In this document: positions 18,739 to 27,550 of the stretch, piece after piece | How the letters are laid out: each line of letters starts with the position of its first letter | Numbering within the stretch: the stretch's first letter is position 1 | NCBI RefSeq assembly: GCF_024399335.1 | Contig: NZ_CP075339.1 | Coordinates: forward strand, 2,790,001 to 2,854,000 | Length of the DNA stretch: 64,000 nucleotides | Reading direction: 5' to 3' | Source: Leucobacter aridicollis | GTDB lineage: Bacteria; Actinomycetota; Actinomycetes; Actinomycetales; Microbacteriaceae | Made by a program: the position numbers and the translations under genes | Notes under the pieces: generated by a model | Told to the model about the DNA's origin: nothing | The model's input: only the letters and a program-made list of their open reading frames with translations | The model's database searches: none

Positions 18739-19641
18739 CTACGAGTGGGCTTCCTGCAGCTCGCCCGCCCGGCCCGCCGCAGCCCGCCGCCTCCGCCGTC
18801 GGGCGAGCAGCCGCGTCCCGATGAGTCCGTGCCGCGGGCTGAACAGGTAGACGAACGCGAAGACGGTGCCCTGCGCGAGGACGACCATGCCGCCGGAGGC
18901 TGTGTCGAGATAGTAACTGCAGTACAGCCCGGCGATCGCGCAAACGGCGGAGATCGCCGGAGCGATCACGAGCATCCGCGAGAACCGATCGGTAAGGAGG
19001 TACGCGGTCGCACCCGGAATGATGAGCATCGCGACGACGAGCACCACGCCGACCGCTTGCAGGGCCACGACTGAGGTGAGCGCGAGGAGCCCGAGCAGCG
19101 CGGCCCCGAGCAGCCGCGGGTTCAGCCCGATCGCGTGCGCGTGGGTCGGGTCGAACGCGAACAGAGTGAAGTCGCGCCGCTTTGCGACAAGCACCACGAG
19201 CGTGATGGCGCCGAGCACGACAATCTGGAGCAGGTCACCCTCGGAGACGCCGAGCAGGTTGCCGAAGATGATGTGGTTGAGGTCGGTCTGCGACGGCGTC
19301 ACCGAGATGAGCACGAGACCAAGGGCGAAGAGCGTGGTAAACACGATCCCGATCGCCGCGTCCTCCTTCACCCGACTCGTATCCCTGACCGCGCCAATGA
19401 GTGCGACCGCGAGGAACCCGAAGAGCACCGCCCCGAGCGCAAATGGCGCACCAACGATGTAGGCGAGCACGACTCCGGGGAGCACGGCGTGCGAGACGGC
19501 GTCGCCCATCAGCGACCATCCAATGAGTACCAGCCAACACGACAGCACCGCGCACACCACCGCCGCGATGAGCGTCGTCGCAAGCGCGCGCACCATGAAG
19601 TCGTAGCTCAAAGGTTCGAGGACAAGATCGATGAGGGTCAC
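18739..19641 (-). CDS. Manganese/zinc ABC transporter permease
   Basis: 300 residues, very hydrophobic, about eight or nine helices, of the ABC-3 permease family (ZnuB/MntB/SitC). GDAVSHAVLPGVVLAYIVGAP near the N terminus and VVALQAVGVVLVVAMLIIPGATAYLL are family blocks. A Arg-rich tail (about 275-295) ends the protein. GTG start overlaps the ATPase stop by four bases. Third gene of the importer operon. Confidence 0.92.
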   Translation of the reverse strand: MTLIDLVLEPLSYDFMVRALATTLIAAVVCAVLSCWLVLIGWSLMGDAVSHAVLPGVVLAYIVGAPFALGAVLFGFLAVALIGAVRDTSRVKEDAAIGIVFTTLFALGLVLISVTPSQTDLNHIIFGNLLGVSEGDLLQIVVLGAITLVVLVAKRRDFTLFAFDPTHAHAIGLNPRLLGAALLGLLALTSVVALQAVGVVLVVAMLIIPGATAYLLTDRFSRMLVIAPAISAVCAIAGLYCSYYLDTASGGMVVLAQGTVFAFVYLFSPRHGLIGTRLLARRRRRRAAAGRAGELQEAHS

Positions 19642-20381
19642 TGGTCAGCACTCCTGTCGAGCACGTCGAGCCCGAAAGCGAGAGCGAGGTTCTCAGGGCG
19701 CAACACGTCGTCGGGCGGGCCGTGCATGAGCACACGGCGCATAAGCAGGATTGCCTCATCCGCGAGGCTCGGCAGCGCGTGCAGATCGTGCGTCGAGACG
19801 AGTATCGTCGCCCCCTCGCCAGCAAGCTCGCGCAGCAGCCGGGTGATTGTCGCCTCCGAGCGCTTGTCGACGCCGGCGAATGGCTCGTCGAGCAGGAGGG
19901 TCGTCGCCCCCTGGGCGATCCCGCGCGCGACGAACGTTCGCTTCTTCTGCCCGCCCGATAGCTGGCCGATCTGCCGATCGGCGTAGTCAGTGAGCTCGAC
20001 GCGTTCGAGGGCGTGGTCGACGGCGCGCTGGTCCACTGCCTTCGGCCGGCGAGTCAGCCCCATCTTGCCGTAGCGGCCGGTCATGACGACGTCGCGCACC
20101 GAGAGTGGGAAGCCCCAATCCACGTCTTCGCTCTGTGGCACGTAGCCGACCGCGCCCGTCTTGCGCACCCGCGCCGGGCTCTGCCCATCGATCCGCACCG
20201 AACCGCGGTCGGGTCGGACCATGCCCATGATTGTCTTGAACAGTGTCGACTTGCCGGAGCCGTTCATGCCGACGAGCCCGCAGACGCGGCCGCGTTCGAG
20301 CGTGAGCGATGCGCCGTCAAGCGCGAGCACCTCGCCGTAGTGCACCGTCACGTCGTCGACGACGATCGCCGGGGCGCTCAC
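19638..20381 (-). CDS. Manganese/zinc ABC transporter ATP-binding protein
   Basis: 247 residues from GTG at 20381. Walker A GMNGSGKST (38-46), Q-loop YVPQSEDVDW (80-89), signature LSGGQKKR (141-148), Walker B TLLLDEPF (161-168) and the switch histidine in STHDL (196-200) are intact. The PQ-x-x-DVDW sequence is typical of manganese/zinc importers (MntB/SitB/ZnuC). Overlaps both neighbours by four bases (GTGA), so the three subunits are coupled. Confidence 0.93.
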   Translation of the reverse strand: MSAPAIVVDDVTVHYGEVLALDGASLTLERGRVCGLVGMNGSGKSTLFKTIMGMVRPDRGSVRIDGQSPARVRKTGAVGYVPQSEDVDWGFPLSVRDVVMTGRYGKMGLTRRPKAVDQRAVDHALERVELTDYADRQIGQLSGGQKKRTFVARGIAQGATTLLLDEPFAGVDKRSEATITRLLRELAGEGATILVSTHDLHALPSLADEAILLMRRVLMHGPPDDVLRPENLALAFGLDVLDRSADQ

Positions 20382-21358
20382 TGCTTTCCACCCGAGAGCG
20401 CAGCGACGATCGCGTCGGCGTCGTGCCGGATGAGATCCAGATAGGTCGGCACGGGCCCGTTCGCCTCCGAGAGCGAATCGACGTACAGCACGTCGCCGAG
20501 CACGGCATCGGTCGCCTCCACCACCTGGCGCATCGGAGCGTCTGACACCGTCGACTCGCAGAAGACCGCGGGGACATCGTTCTCGCGCACGAATTCGATC
20601 GCCGAGGCAATCTGCTTTGGCGTCGCCTGCTGTTCCGCGTTCACCGCCCAGATGTATTTCTCGGTGAGCCGCGCGTCGCGGGCCAGGTACGAGAAGGCGC
20701 CCTCGCAGGTGACGAGTGCCCGCTGCTGTCTCGGCAGGGCTTCGAGGGACAGCACGAGCTCGTCCTGCACCTCCTGCAGTTCGGCCTTGTACGCCTGGGC
20801 GTTTGCCACGTAGGCTCCCGCGTTCTCTGGGTCGATGCGCGCGAATGCCTCGGCCATGTTGTCGACGTAGACCTGCACGTTGAGCGGGCTCATCCACGCG
20901 TGGGGATTCGGCATGCCGCTGTAGGCGTCCTCGCGGATGTCGATCGGTTCGATCCCGTCGCTCACGACAGCGTGCGGCACGTCGAGGCCGCTCACGAACT
21001 GTTCGAACCAGGCTTCAAGCCCCATCCCGTTGTCGAGGATGAGGTCGGCCTCGCTCGCCCGGCGGATGTCGCCCGGCGTGGGCTCGTAACCGTGAATCTC
21101 GGCGCCCACCTTGGTGATGGATTCGACACGCAGGTGGCCGCCGGCGACGTTCTCGGCGATATCCGCGAGCACGGTGAACGTCGTGAGCACGACGGGCCGG
21201 TCGTCGGCGCCGCTGCCGCGCGCCCCGCCTTCGCCGGCGCCGGTCTGGCTGCCTGCGCCCGGGCTCGCGCAGCCGGCAAGGAGGAACGCCGCGGCCGCGA
21301 CGGTGGCCGCAAGAAGCGGCGCGCGGCGCCGGTGATGAGTGTGGGACGTGTTGGGCAA
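20378..21358 (-). CDS. Manganese-type ABC transporter substrate-binding lipoprotein
   Basis: 326 residues, cluster A-I metal-binding protein. The lipobox LLAGC has Cys30. Predicted ligands are His89 (HGYEPTPGD), His153 (NPHAW), Glu219 (CEGAF) and Asp294 (YVDSL). The Glu at the third position, with 66 and 75 residues to its neighbours as in PsaA/TroA, favours manganese (or iron) over zinc proteins, which have His there. No His-rich loop is present. TTG start with GGAGG five to six bases upstream. First gene of the operon, behind the promoter at 21427-21456. Confidence 0.88.
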   Translation of the reverse strand: MPNTSHTHHRRRAPLLAATVAAAAFLLAGCASPGAGSQTGAGEGGARGSGADDRPVVLTTFTVLADIAENVAGGHLRVESITKVGAEIHGYEPTPGDIRRASEADLILDNGMGLEAWFEQFVSGLDVPHAVVSDGIEPIDIREDAYSGMPNPHAWMSPLNVQVYVDNMAEAFARIDPENAGAYVANAQAYKAELQEVQDELVLSLEALPRQQRALVTCEGAFSYLARDARLTEKYIWAVNAEQQATPKQIASAIEFVRENDVPAVFCESTVSDAPMRQVVEATDAVLGDVLYVDSLSEANGPVPTYLDLIRHDADAIVAALSGGKQ

Positions 21359-21399
21359 CGGGACCTCCAGGTGAGTCGGCGCGCGGCGGCCTCAATCGC

Positions 21400-21423
21400 G
21401 ACCGCCGCTAAGTATCGGCGGTC
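21400..21423 (-). promoter_or_regulatory. Stem-loop in the manganese-operon leader
   Basis: GACCGCCG and CGGCGGTC form a perfect eight-base stem around an eight-base loop, close to the predicted transcription start and about 40 bases before the TTG start. Function unknown; it could stabilise the mRNA. Confidence 0.4.
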
Positions 21424-21426
21424 ACA

Positions 21427-21456
21427 ACTATAGACTTCGGCGTGCCGAACTTTCAA
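21427..21456 (-). promoter_or_regulatory. Promoter with palindromic operator in the spacer (manganese operon)
   Basis: On the minus strand TTGAAA (-35, 21451-21456), an 18-base spacer and TATAGT (-10, 21427-21432). The spacer contains the perfect palindrome TTCGGCACGCCGAA (21436-21449). A repressor bound there would block the polymerase. DtxR/MntR-type metal-dependent repressors use sites of this size and form, so manganese-dependent repression is likely. No regulator gene lies in the window next to it. Confidence 0.65.
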
Positions 21457-21503
21457 GTCACACACTCCTAACTCGTGTCGCCAGAGTCTACCCAGGCACA
21501 CAG

Positions 21504-21542
21504 CAACGGCCGCGGCCCACCTGGTGTGGTCCGCGGCCGTTG
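21504..21542 (-). terminator. Hairpin after the HTTM gene
   Basis: CAACGGCCGCGG and CCGCGGCCGTTG, perfect 12-base arms starting 10 bases after the HTTM stop codon. No T-run. Likely ends the DUF5819-HTTM transcript. Confidence 0.65.
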
Positions 21543-21552
21543 CGCGCTCGCG

Positions 21553-22650
21553 CTAGTTCGCGATGAGTTCGGGCGCGGGCGGCGCGCCCGCCGCCGCGGG
21601 TGTAGCGAGCCCCGCCTGCTTCGGCTCAGGCTCTGCCGCCTCCCGCTGCGCGGTGTGCAGCGGCGACTTCCCAAACCTGGCTTTCAGCCAGTCTGCGAGG
21701 CGCCGCCAGGTGCGGTCACGGACGAAGATCATGTCACCGAGAATCATCATCAGCGAGAACCAGGGCAGTGCGAGCAGAATCGCGATCGACGCGTGCATGC
21801 CCGTCACCAGCACGAGGCCAACGATGCGGCTCCACCGGTTGAGCAGCAATACCGGGAACAGCAGCTGGCCGTACACACTGAGCCACGACGCGATGAACAC
21901 CGCCGGCGTCACCTGCCAGGCGAGGTGATTCAGCCACGGCACGAGCGTCAGCTCCTCGACCTGCAGCGGATAGTACGACGCGACGCCCGTCACCCATGTC
22001 GAGCCTTGCAGCTTCCACAGTGCGCTGGTGACGTAGATGACGCAGAGCTGGTAGCCGATGAGCACCACCGCAACGTTGCTACTCAGCACTGGGAACCACT
22101 GCGGCACCCGCCACTTCCCAACCCCCAACCGCTGCGGATCGAGGCCCCGACGACCGACACGCTTCGCGCGCCGCCGCGCGTCGAGCGACCAGCGGTACGA
22201 AGTGTCGGCGAACAGCAGGAAGATGATGAAGAGCCGGAACGTCTGATAGTGCCCGGTGTTAGTCACCACGGGGTCGAGCGTGGTGAACCCCAGCCAGAGC
22301 GCAACAAAGAGCGGCGACACGACCCGCATGCGCCACCCCAGCGTGTACGCCACCGCGACCGCCATGAGAACGAGAATCTTGGCGAGGATCAGCGGGTCGG
22401 GGTCGGCTCGGGAGAACAACGCCGAGATGGGCCAGATGTAGGAGTGTACCGACGAGTCGCGGAACATCGCCGAACCCCACTGCGAGCCATGTCCGAACGT
22501 GTATGAGAAGTTCGGGAGATACATGGCGAGGATCACGACCGTTGAGGCGCCGAGCCCGATGCGCAGCAGCGCCAGACCGTAGGTCGCGTGCCTGGCTTCG
22601 AGGAACCAGTTCATGAGCCGATCCCAGGTGTTCGATATCGCACGTGCCAT
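21553..22650 (-). CDS. HTTM-domain integral membrane protein (SdpB / vitamin K carboxylase-like)
   Basis: 365 residues from ATG at 22650, about eight to ten membrane helices. ATYGLALLRIGLGASTVVIL at the start, followed by GSAMFRD, SYIWPISALF and later SALWKLQGSTW, matches the HTTM domain shared by SdpB and vitamin K-dependent gamma-carboxylase relatives. The last 45 residues are a Pro/Ala/Glu-rich cytoplasmic tail. It starts two bases after the DUF5819 stop and should be coupled to it. Substrate unknown; partners or targets might include the nearby wall protein. Confidence 0.82.
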   Translation of the reverse strand: MARAISNTWDRLMNWFLEARHATYGLALLRIGLGASTVVILAMYLPNFSYTFGHGSQWGSAMFRDSSVHSYIWPISALFSRADPDPLILAKILVLMAVAVAYTLGWRMRVVSPLFVALWLGFTTLDPVVTNTGHYQTFRLFIIFLLFADTSYRWSLDARRRAKRVGRRGLDPQRLGVGKWRVPQWFPVLSSNVAVVLIGYQLCVIYVTSALWKLQGSTWVTGVASYYPLQVEELTLVPWLNHLAWQVTPAVFIASWLSVYGQLLFPVLLLNRWSRIVGLVLVTGMHASIAILLALPWFSLMMILGDMIFVRDRTWRRLADWLKARFGKSPLHTAQREAAEPEPKQAGLATPAAAGAPPAPELIAN

Positions 22651-22652
22651 GA

Positions 22653-23513
22653 TCACTCCCCCTGCTCTTCTTCGACCACACCCGCGGGCTCGAGCCCGGC
22701 TTCCACACCGGCCTTGTCGGCCCAACTCCGGAAGCTTCGAGCGAAGGCCTCACGGTCTTGTCCTGGCCACTCCATCGCTGGCACCCAGCCAAGGTCCGTG
22801 TACTTGGCGGGAGGCCGTTCTGCGTCAGGATCATGACGGTCGGCCCACCGAATCACCGGGTCGTACACCGCCCGGACCTGCACGGCCTGTACGTCGCCGG
22901 CGTCACCCCACATCGCGTGGGCGACCTGGGTCGCGTACGAGGCCGTGTAGTTTGTTGCTCGGATGAACGCGCGCACCTCTGCTCTGTTCGAATCGTCGGC
23001 AGCCACCAGCGCGTCTCGCAGTCCGTAGAGTTCGTCACCGTCGAGGTGATTCTTGGAGGCAACCTGTTGCTGCTCCTCGCTCAGCGCCCGATAGGTTGCC
23101 ATCAGGCGTTCCGCGCCGACGACGGAGAGCTGCTTGCGGAGCGTGCGCCGGTAGGGCTCGGCGAGCTCCACAGCAGACGCGTTCACCCATTCGGAACGAG
23201 TCCGCTCGCCGCCGGGGGTTTCGACCCAGGCGCGCACCCAGAGCTGCCTGTCTGTGTCGACCGGGTCAGGGGCGAAGATCTTGTAGTCCTGAACGAGGTA
23301 GGGGCGCACGTACTGATCCGCGGCAGCACCCGGCAGCACCTGATATTTGAGGTCTGTGTATGGGGTGTTGTAGACCCCCGTGAAAAACATGTGCACCGCG
23401 AGTAACGCGATGGCGCCGGCGGCCACGCCGCGAGCGGCTTTGGGGACGCGCTTCCCCGAGCTTGTTTTCACAGCCCCCGAGGAGCGTTCTCGTGGAGTAT
23501 CTGAAGTAGCCAA
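22653..23513 (-). CDS. DUF5819-family membrane-anchored protein
   Basis: 286 residues from TTG at 23513; a TTG at 23564 is also in frame but lies against a terminator hairpin and has no ribosome site. One membrane helix at about 27-47 is followed by a long outside domain with YKIFAPDPVDTDRQLWVRA, a DUF5819 hallmark resembling the position and role of SdpA next to SdpB. ATQVAHAMWGDAGDVQAVQVRA follows. Co-translated with HTTM. The function is unknown; the pairing suggests a two-protein maturation or export complex. Confidence 0.78.
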   Translation of the reverse strand: MATSDTPRERSSGAVKTSSGKRVPKAARGVAAGAIALLAVHMFFTGVYNTPYTDLKYQVLPGAAADQYVRPYLVQDYKIFAPDPVDTDRQLWVRAWVETPGGERTRSEWVNASAVELAEPYRRTLRKQLSVVGAERLMATYRALSEEQQQVASKNHLDGDELYGLRDALVAADDSNRAEVRAFIRATNYTASYATQVAHAMWGDAGDVQAVQVRAVYDPVIRWADRHDPDAERPPAKYTDLGWVPAMEWPGQDREAFARSFRSWADKAGVEAGLEPAGVVEEEQGE

Positions 23514-23562
23514 ATTGCCCGCTCTTTCTTCTCTGAAAGTCCGCCTGAATTCACCGTAGCGC

Positions 23563-23613
23563 AAAAGCGCAACGCGGCGACCCAGTATTTCTCACCGGAT
23601 CGCCGCGCTGCGC
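23563..23613 (-). terminator. Terminator-like hairpin between surface protein and DUF5819 gene
   Basis: On the minus strand a 14-pair stem, GCGCAGCGCGGCGA with TCGCCGCGTTGCGC (one G-U), is followed by TTTTGCGC. It should end most surface-protein transcripts and leave lower read-through into DUF5819-HTTM. Confidence 0.7.
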
Positions 23614-23624
23614 TGCGCTATGGC

Positions 23625-26600
23625 TTAGCTCTCACTCTGCGTCGCTCGTGCTCGGGCTCGCACCCGGGTAGTAGCTACCAGAGCGCCGCCCGCCACGAGG
23701 AGTGCGGCGGTGAGGATGCCGAGGCCACCAAGGTCCACTCCACCTGTCGCGGACAGCGGATGTCCCTTCCCGTTACCCTTCGAGCCCACTCCTGGCTTGC
23801 CGCCCGGCTGGCTGCCGGGATCAGAGCTGGGGTCAGCGGCAGGATCAGAGCCAGGCTCTGACGCGGGATCTGCACCTGGGTCGGTACCCGGATCGGTGCC
23901 GGGATCAGTACCCGGATCCGTACCAGGGTCGGTGCCGGGATCAGTACCCGGGTCCGTACCAGGCTCAGCACCCGGATCAGTACCGGGATCAGTGCCTGGC
24001 TCGGTGCCCGGATCCGTACCGGGGTCCGTACCCGGGTCGGTTCCTGGATCAGTACCCGGATCGGTGCCAGGATCAGCACCCGGTTCAGTGCCCGGGTCTA
24101 CTCGCGGGTCCTCGCCGGGATCGGTGCCCGGGTCAGCTCCAGGATCGGCACCCGGATCGGTGCCGGGATCAGTACCCGGGTCCGTACCAGGCTCAGCACC
24201 CGGATCAGTACCGGGATCAGTGCCTGGCTCGGCGCCGGGGTCCGTACCAGGCTCAGCACCCGGATCAGTACCGGGATCAGTGCCTGGCTCGGCGCCGGGG
24301 TCCGTGCCCGGGTCCGTACCAGGCTCAGCACCCGGATCAGTACCGGGATCCGCGCCTGGGTCAGCACCAGGGTCGGTTCCTGGATCAGCACCGGGATCGG
24401 TGCCAGGATCAGTGCCGGGGTCCGTACCAGGATCAGTGCCGGGGTCCGTACCAGGATCAGTGCCGGGGTCCGTACCAGGATCAGTACCCGGATCGGTTCC
24501 TGGATCAGTACCCGGATCGGTGCCAGGGTCAGTACCCGGATCGGTTCCTGGATCAGCACCCGGATCGGTACCCGGATCAGTGCCAGGGTCGGTACCAGGA
24601 TCAGTACCCGGGTCAGTACCCGGCTCCGTGCCCGGATCAGTACCCGGATCGGCGCCCGGGTCAGCGCCGGGATCGGTGCCAGGGTCCGTACCCGGATCAG
24701 TTCCAGGATCGGTACCAGGGTCAGCGCCAGGCTCCGCACCAGGGTCTACACCCGGCTCAACACCTGGGTCAGAGCCAGGATCGGTGCCGGGGTCCGTGCC
24801 CGGATCAGTACCCGGGTCAGTGCCAGGGTCCGTACCCGGGTCAGTGCCAGGGTCCGTACCCGGATCAGTACCTGGGTCCGTGCCAGGGTCAGTACCCGGA
24901 TCGGTTCCTGGATCAGCACCCGGATCGGTTCCTGGATCAGCACCCGGATCAGCACCCGGGTCAGTGCCAGGGTCCGTACCCGGATCAGCGCCAGGGTCCG
25001 TACCTGGATCGGTACCCGGCTCCGCACCAGGATCCGTACCCGGATCGGTACCCGGCTCCGCACCAGGATCCGTACCCGGATCGGTACCCGGCTCCGCACC
25101 AGGATCCGTACCCGGATCGGTACCCGGCTCCGCACCAGGATCCGTACCCGGATCGGTACCCGGCTCCGCACCAGGATCCGTACCCGGATCGGTACCCGGC
25201 TCCGCACCAGGATCCGTACCCGGATCGGTACCCGGCTCAGCACCAGGATCCGTACCCGGATCGGTACCCGGCTCAGCACCAGGATCTACACCCGGCTCAA
25301 CACCTGGGTCAGAGCCAGGATCGGTGCCGGGGTCCGTGCCCGGATCAGTACCCGGGTCCGTACCTGGATCAGTACCGGGGTCCGTGCCCGGATCAGTACC
25401 CGGGTCTGTACCTGGATCAGTACCGGGGTCAGTACCCGGATCAGTGCCCGGGTCCGTACCCGGATCGGTGCCGGGGTCAGTACCCGGATCAGCGCCCGGA
25501 TCAGTACCGGGGTCAGTACCAGGATCAGTACCTGGGTCCGTACCAGGGTCCGCACCCGGATCCGTGCCCGGATCGGCGCCCGGATCCGTACCAGGGTCCG
25601 TGCCCGGATCCTCAGCGAGCGCCTTCACTGTTGAGGAACCGAGTTGCAGTGCGACAGCACCGTTGGCGCCGACATTCGGGAGGACGCTGACGTTCAGCGC
25701 ACGAACCGTGAACGATTCGGCTCCGAGGTCGCCGCCAGGCTCGTTAAACGGCGCTTCGGTGGGCTGCTGGTTGATCGTAATATTTGCGACATTGCGGAGT
25801 ACCGGAACGAGACCGTCCGTCAAGAGGCCCGACACGACCGGAGAAACCGCGCCCATTACGAGTGGCTGCAGGTTGTCAACCACTCCGTCGATGACGCCGC
25901 CAAGAACGCCACCGATGCTCGTCACTGCGCCGTTGAGGGCGTTGATGATCGGCTGAAGGACCGTCCCGACGGGGATCCCAGCGACATTGATCTGGCTGGT
26001 GTCGACGATGGGAGCCGCGTGGCCAGGCTGCTGTACGAACCCGCCGAGTGAACCGCTGATGGTCACGGGCGCGTCTACCAACGCACCAACGATCGGCAGG
26101 CTAATATCCGCCTGGATCGAGACGTTGAGTGCGAGATCGTAGACGCCCTCTCTCACGGTATCTACGATCTTCGAGATAGCAGATTCGGGACCGTTGCCCG
26201 TGAGCGCATCCGTCACGCCGTCGAGGATCGCGTTGACAGTGTCGCCGTGCAGCACCTCAGTGTTGGTCGGGAGCGAGCTCAGGCTTGCGCCGCCACTCCT
26301 ATCGATCACGAGCGAGGCGAGGTCAACGCGAATTGATCCCGTGCTGAGATCTACGACGACGCTGTTGTCGGTGTTCGCCAACGGCTCCGCAAGGAGTTCA
26401 GTGCGTACGCGGTCAAGTAGCGGCGCGATGTCGATCGAAGCACTGTTCAGGCTCGCATTCGTGAGCGGCAGTGCGTCGATGGTGTTCACCACACCGCTCA
26501 AAATCGTCTCGATGCCGCCACCGGCACCAAGCAGATCTTGGATGGGCTTAAGCGCGACTCCGAGGGTCGTGTTAACTGAGTCAACGAGACCTTCAACCGC

Positions 26601-27260
26601 CGGGCTGTGTACGTCGAGCTTGAGGTCCGTCAGCATGTACTCGCTGCCGACAGTGCCAGCGTTCGAGCTTGCTCGCGATCCCAGCGCTCCGATTTGGATC
26701 GAGGCCTCATCAAGCAGCGCGTTGACGGCGTCGGCGCCGATGATTTGGGTCAGAAGCTGGCTTGCGTCAAGTTTTGCGAACCCGTACCCGCCGTTAGCCG
26801 CGGCGTCGACGTTGAGTGAGCCATCGGAATTGATGAGGCCTGAAGAAGCCACTGACTCCGTGACGGAGGGTGAAGCACTATAGCTCGAGATCGCTCCCAG
26901 GTTGCCAAGCTCGAGCAGGCCGAGGCCGCCCGGCGCGGGCTTGATGAGCGGGAGTGAGAGGGTACCGAGTTGGATACTCCCAAGCCCGTTCAGCACGCTG
27001 AGGTTTAGCGGGTCGGCGACCGGGCCGACCGTGTCGGGGAAGGACGACTGAGTGTATGCCGCCCCAACGACATCCAGTCCGAGTCCTTCAAGCGCGATCC
27101 AGTGCCCGTGAGCTGCCGAATCCTCCGTGGCCTCCCGTGTGTCTGCGAATGCAGCCGAGCTGCTAAAGAGCACCGGCCCGGCGACCATGGCCGCGGCGGT
27201 GATGAGAGCTAACGGTCTCGCGCGCGACGGACCTCTCCCAACGACTTGTGGTGGTTTCAT
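23625..27260 (-). CDS. Cell-wall-anchored choice-of-anchor G-type protein with giant DPGT/DPGA repeat
   Basis: About 1,211 residues from ATG at 27260 (GAAGGGG nine bases upstream). A signal peptide ends near AFA-D at about 38-40. A 500-residue folded part rich in Leu/Ile/Val/Asn follows (HGHWIALEGLGLDVVGAAYT onward), resembling the actinobacterial choice-of-anchor G family. A region of about 600 residues is made of four-residue units (DPGT, DPGA, EPGT and variants). The C terminus has LSATG, a membrane helix and an Arg-rich tail, which suits sortase anchoring. The repeat is strongly acidic and Pro-rich and probably a stiff wall-spanning stalk. Divergent from a LuxR regulator. Confidence 0.85.
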   Translation of the reverse strand: MKPPQVVGRGPSRARPLALITAAAMVAGPVLFSSSAAFADTREATEDSAAHGHWIALEGLGLDVVGAAYTQSSFPDTVGPVADPLNLSVLNGLGSIQLGTLSLPLIKPAPGGLGLLELGNLGAISSYSASPSVTESVASSGLINSDGSLNVDAAANGGYGFAKLDASQLLTQIIGADAVNALLDEASIQIGALGSRASSNAGTVGSEYMLTDLKLDVHSPAVEGLVDSVNTTLGVALKPIQDLLGAGGGIETILSGVVNTIDALPLTNASLNSASIDIAPLLDRVRTELLAEPLANTDNSVVVDLSTGSIRVDLASLVIDRSGGASLSSLPTNTEVLHGDTVNAILDGVTDALTGNGPESAISKIVDTVREGVYDLALNVSIQADISLPIVGALVDAPVTISGSLGGFVQQPGHAAPIVDTSQINVAGIPVGTVLQPIINALNGAVTSIGGVLGGVIDGVVDNLQPLVMGAVSPVVSGLLTDGLVPVLRNVANITINQQPTEAPFNEPGGDLGAESFTVRALNVSVLPNVGANGAVALQLGSSTVKALAEDPGTDPGTDPGADPGTDPGADPGTDPGTDPGTDPGTDPGADPGTDPGTDPGTDPGTDPGTDPGTDPGTDPGTDPGTDPGTDPGTDPGTDPGTDPGTDPGSDPGVEPGVDPGAEPGTDPGTDPGAEPGTDPGTDPGAEPGTDPGTDPGAEPGTDPGTDPGAEPGTDPGTDPGAEPGTDPGTDPGAEPGTDPGTDPGAEPGTDPGTDPGADPGTDPGTDPGADPGADPGTDPGADPGTDPGTDPGTDPGTDPGTDPGTDPGTDPGTDPGTDPGTDPGTDPGSDPGVEPGVDPGAEPGADPGTDPGTDPGTDPGTDPGADPGADPGTDPGTEPGTDPGTDPGTDPGTDPGTDPGADPGTDPGTDPGTDPGTDPGTDPGTDPGTDPGTDPGTDPGTDPGTDPGTDPGTDPGADPGTDPGADPGADPGTDPGAEPGTDPGTDPGAEPGTDPGTDPGAEPGTDPGAEPGTDPGTDPGAEPGTDPGTDPGTDPGADPGADPGTDPGEDPRVDPGTEPGADPGTDPGTDPGTDPGTDPGTDPGTEPGTDPGTDPGAEPGTDPGTDPGTDPGTDPGTDPGTDPGTDPGADPASEPGSDPAADPSSDPGSQPGGKPGVGSKGNGKGHPLSATGGVDLGGLGILTAALLVAGGALVATTRVRARARATQSES
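23806..25610 (-). repeat. 12-bp tandem repeat array coding for DPG-T/A/E units
   Basis: About 150 units of 12 bases, each coding Asp-Pro-Gly-X or Glu-Pro-Gly-X, with synonymous third-base changes. Higher-order repeats are visible: a 36-base unit (DPGAEPGTDPGT) repeats about eight times at about 25000-25280, and a marked block with GVEPGVDP occurs twice exactly 540 bases apart (24747 and 25287). The array has grown by slippage and block duplication and is a likely assembly trouble spot. Confidence 0.9.
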
Positions 27261-27399
27261 GCTTGGCGCCCCTTCTTTCTTCTTCAACGAAGGAGGTCGA
27301 TGGCACATACATGACGCTGCGCTGTGTCACGCACCGCCAACAACCTCAGGTGTCGCGAGCCTATGACGCCGCAGGGTGCGTCTCCACGAATCTCCGCAG

Positions 27400-27430
27400 T
27401 ACTGAGGTTTTGTGCACGAACTACTGAGGT
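27400..27430. promoter_or_regulatory. Direct repeat, possible regulator site
   Basis: TACTGAGGT occurs at 27400-27408 and again at 27422-27430, 22 bases apart (about two helical turns), between the divergent surface-protein and LuxR genes. A short hairpin GGGTGT-ACACCC lies at 27444-27460. Candidate site for the adjacent regulator; inference only. Confidence 0.4.
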
Positions 27431-27550
27431 GTGAGTTCTGGAACGCACATTGGGGGTGTTGCGGACACCCACTCATTGGATAGTGTCAGCACAAGTCGCG
27501 CTGCGTCTCTTGATAAGTAGTTCTGAGCTCAACTGGGAGTTTTCTAGGAC

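Noticed and set aside
23806..25610. CRISPR-like periodic repeats
   Set aside because: The period is 12 bases without unique spacers, and the array keeps the reading frame of a signal-bearing protein.
23710..25956. Long open plus-strand frame coding GSVPGSAPGS repeats, antisense to the wall protein
   Set aside because: It is the mirror of the 12-bp repeat, which is open in several frames because the unit lacks stops. No signal peptide, start site or family features.
27289..27313. Perfect AGGAGG followed by ATG upstream of the LuxR gene on the plus strand
   Set aside because: The frame ends after four codons (MAHT); chance.
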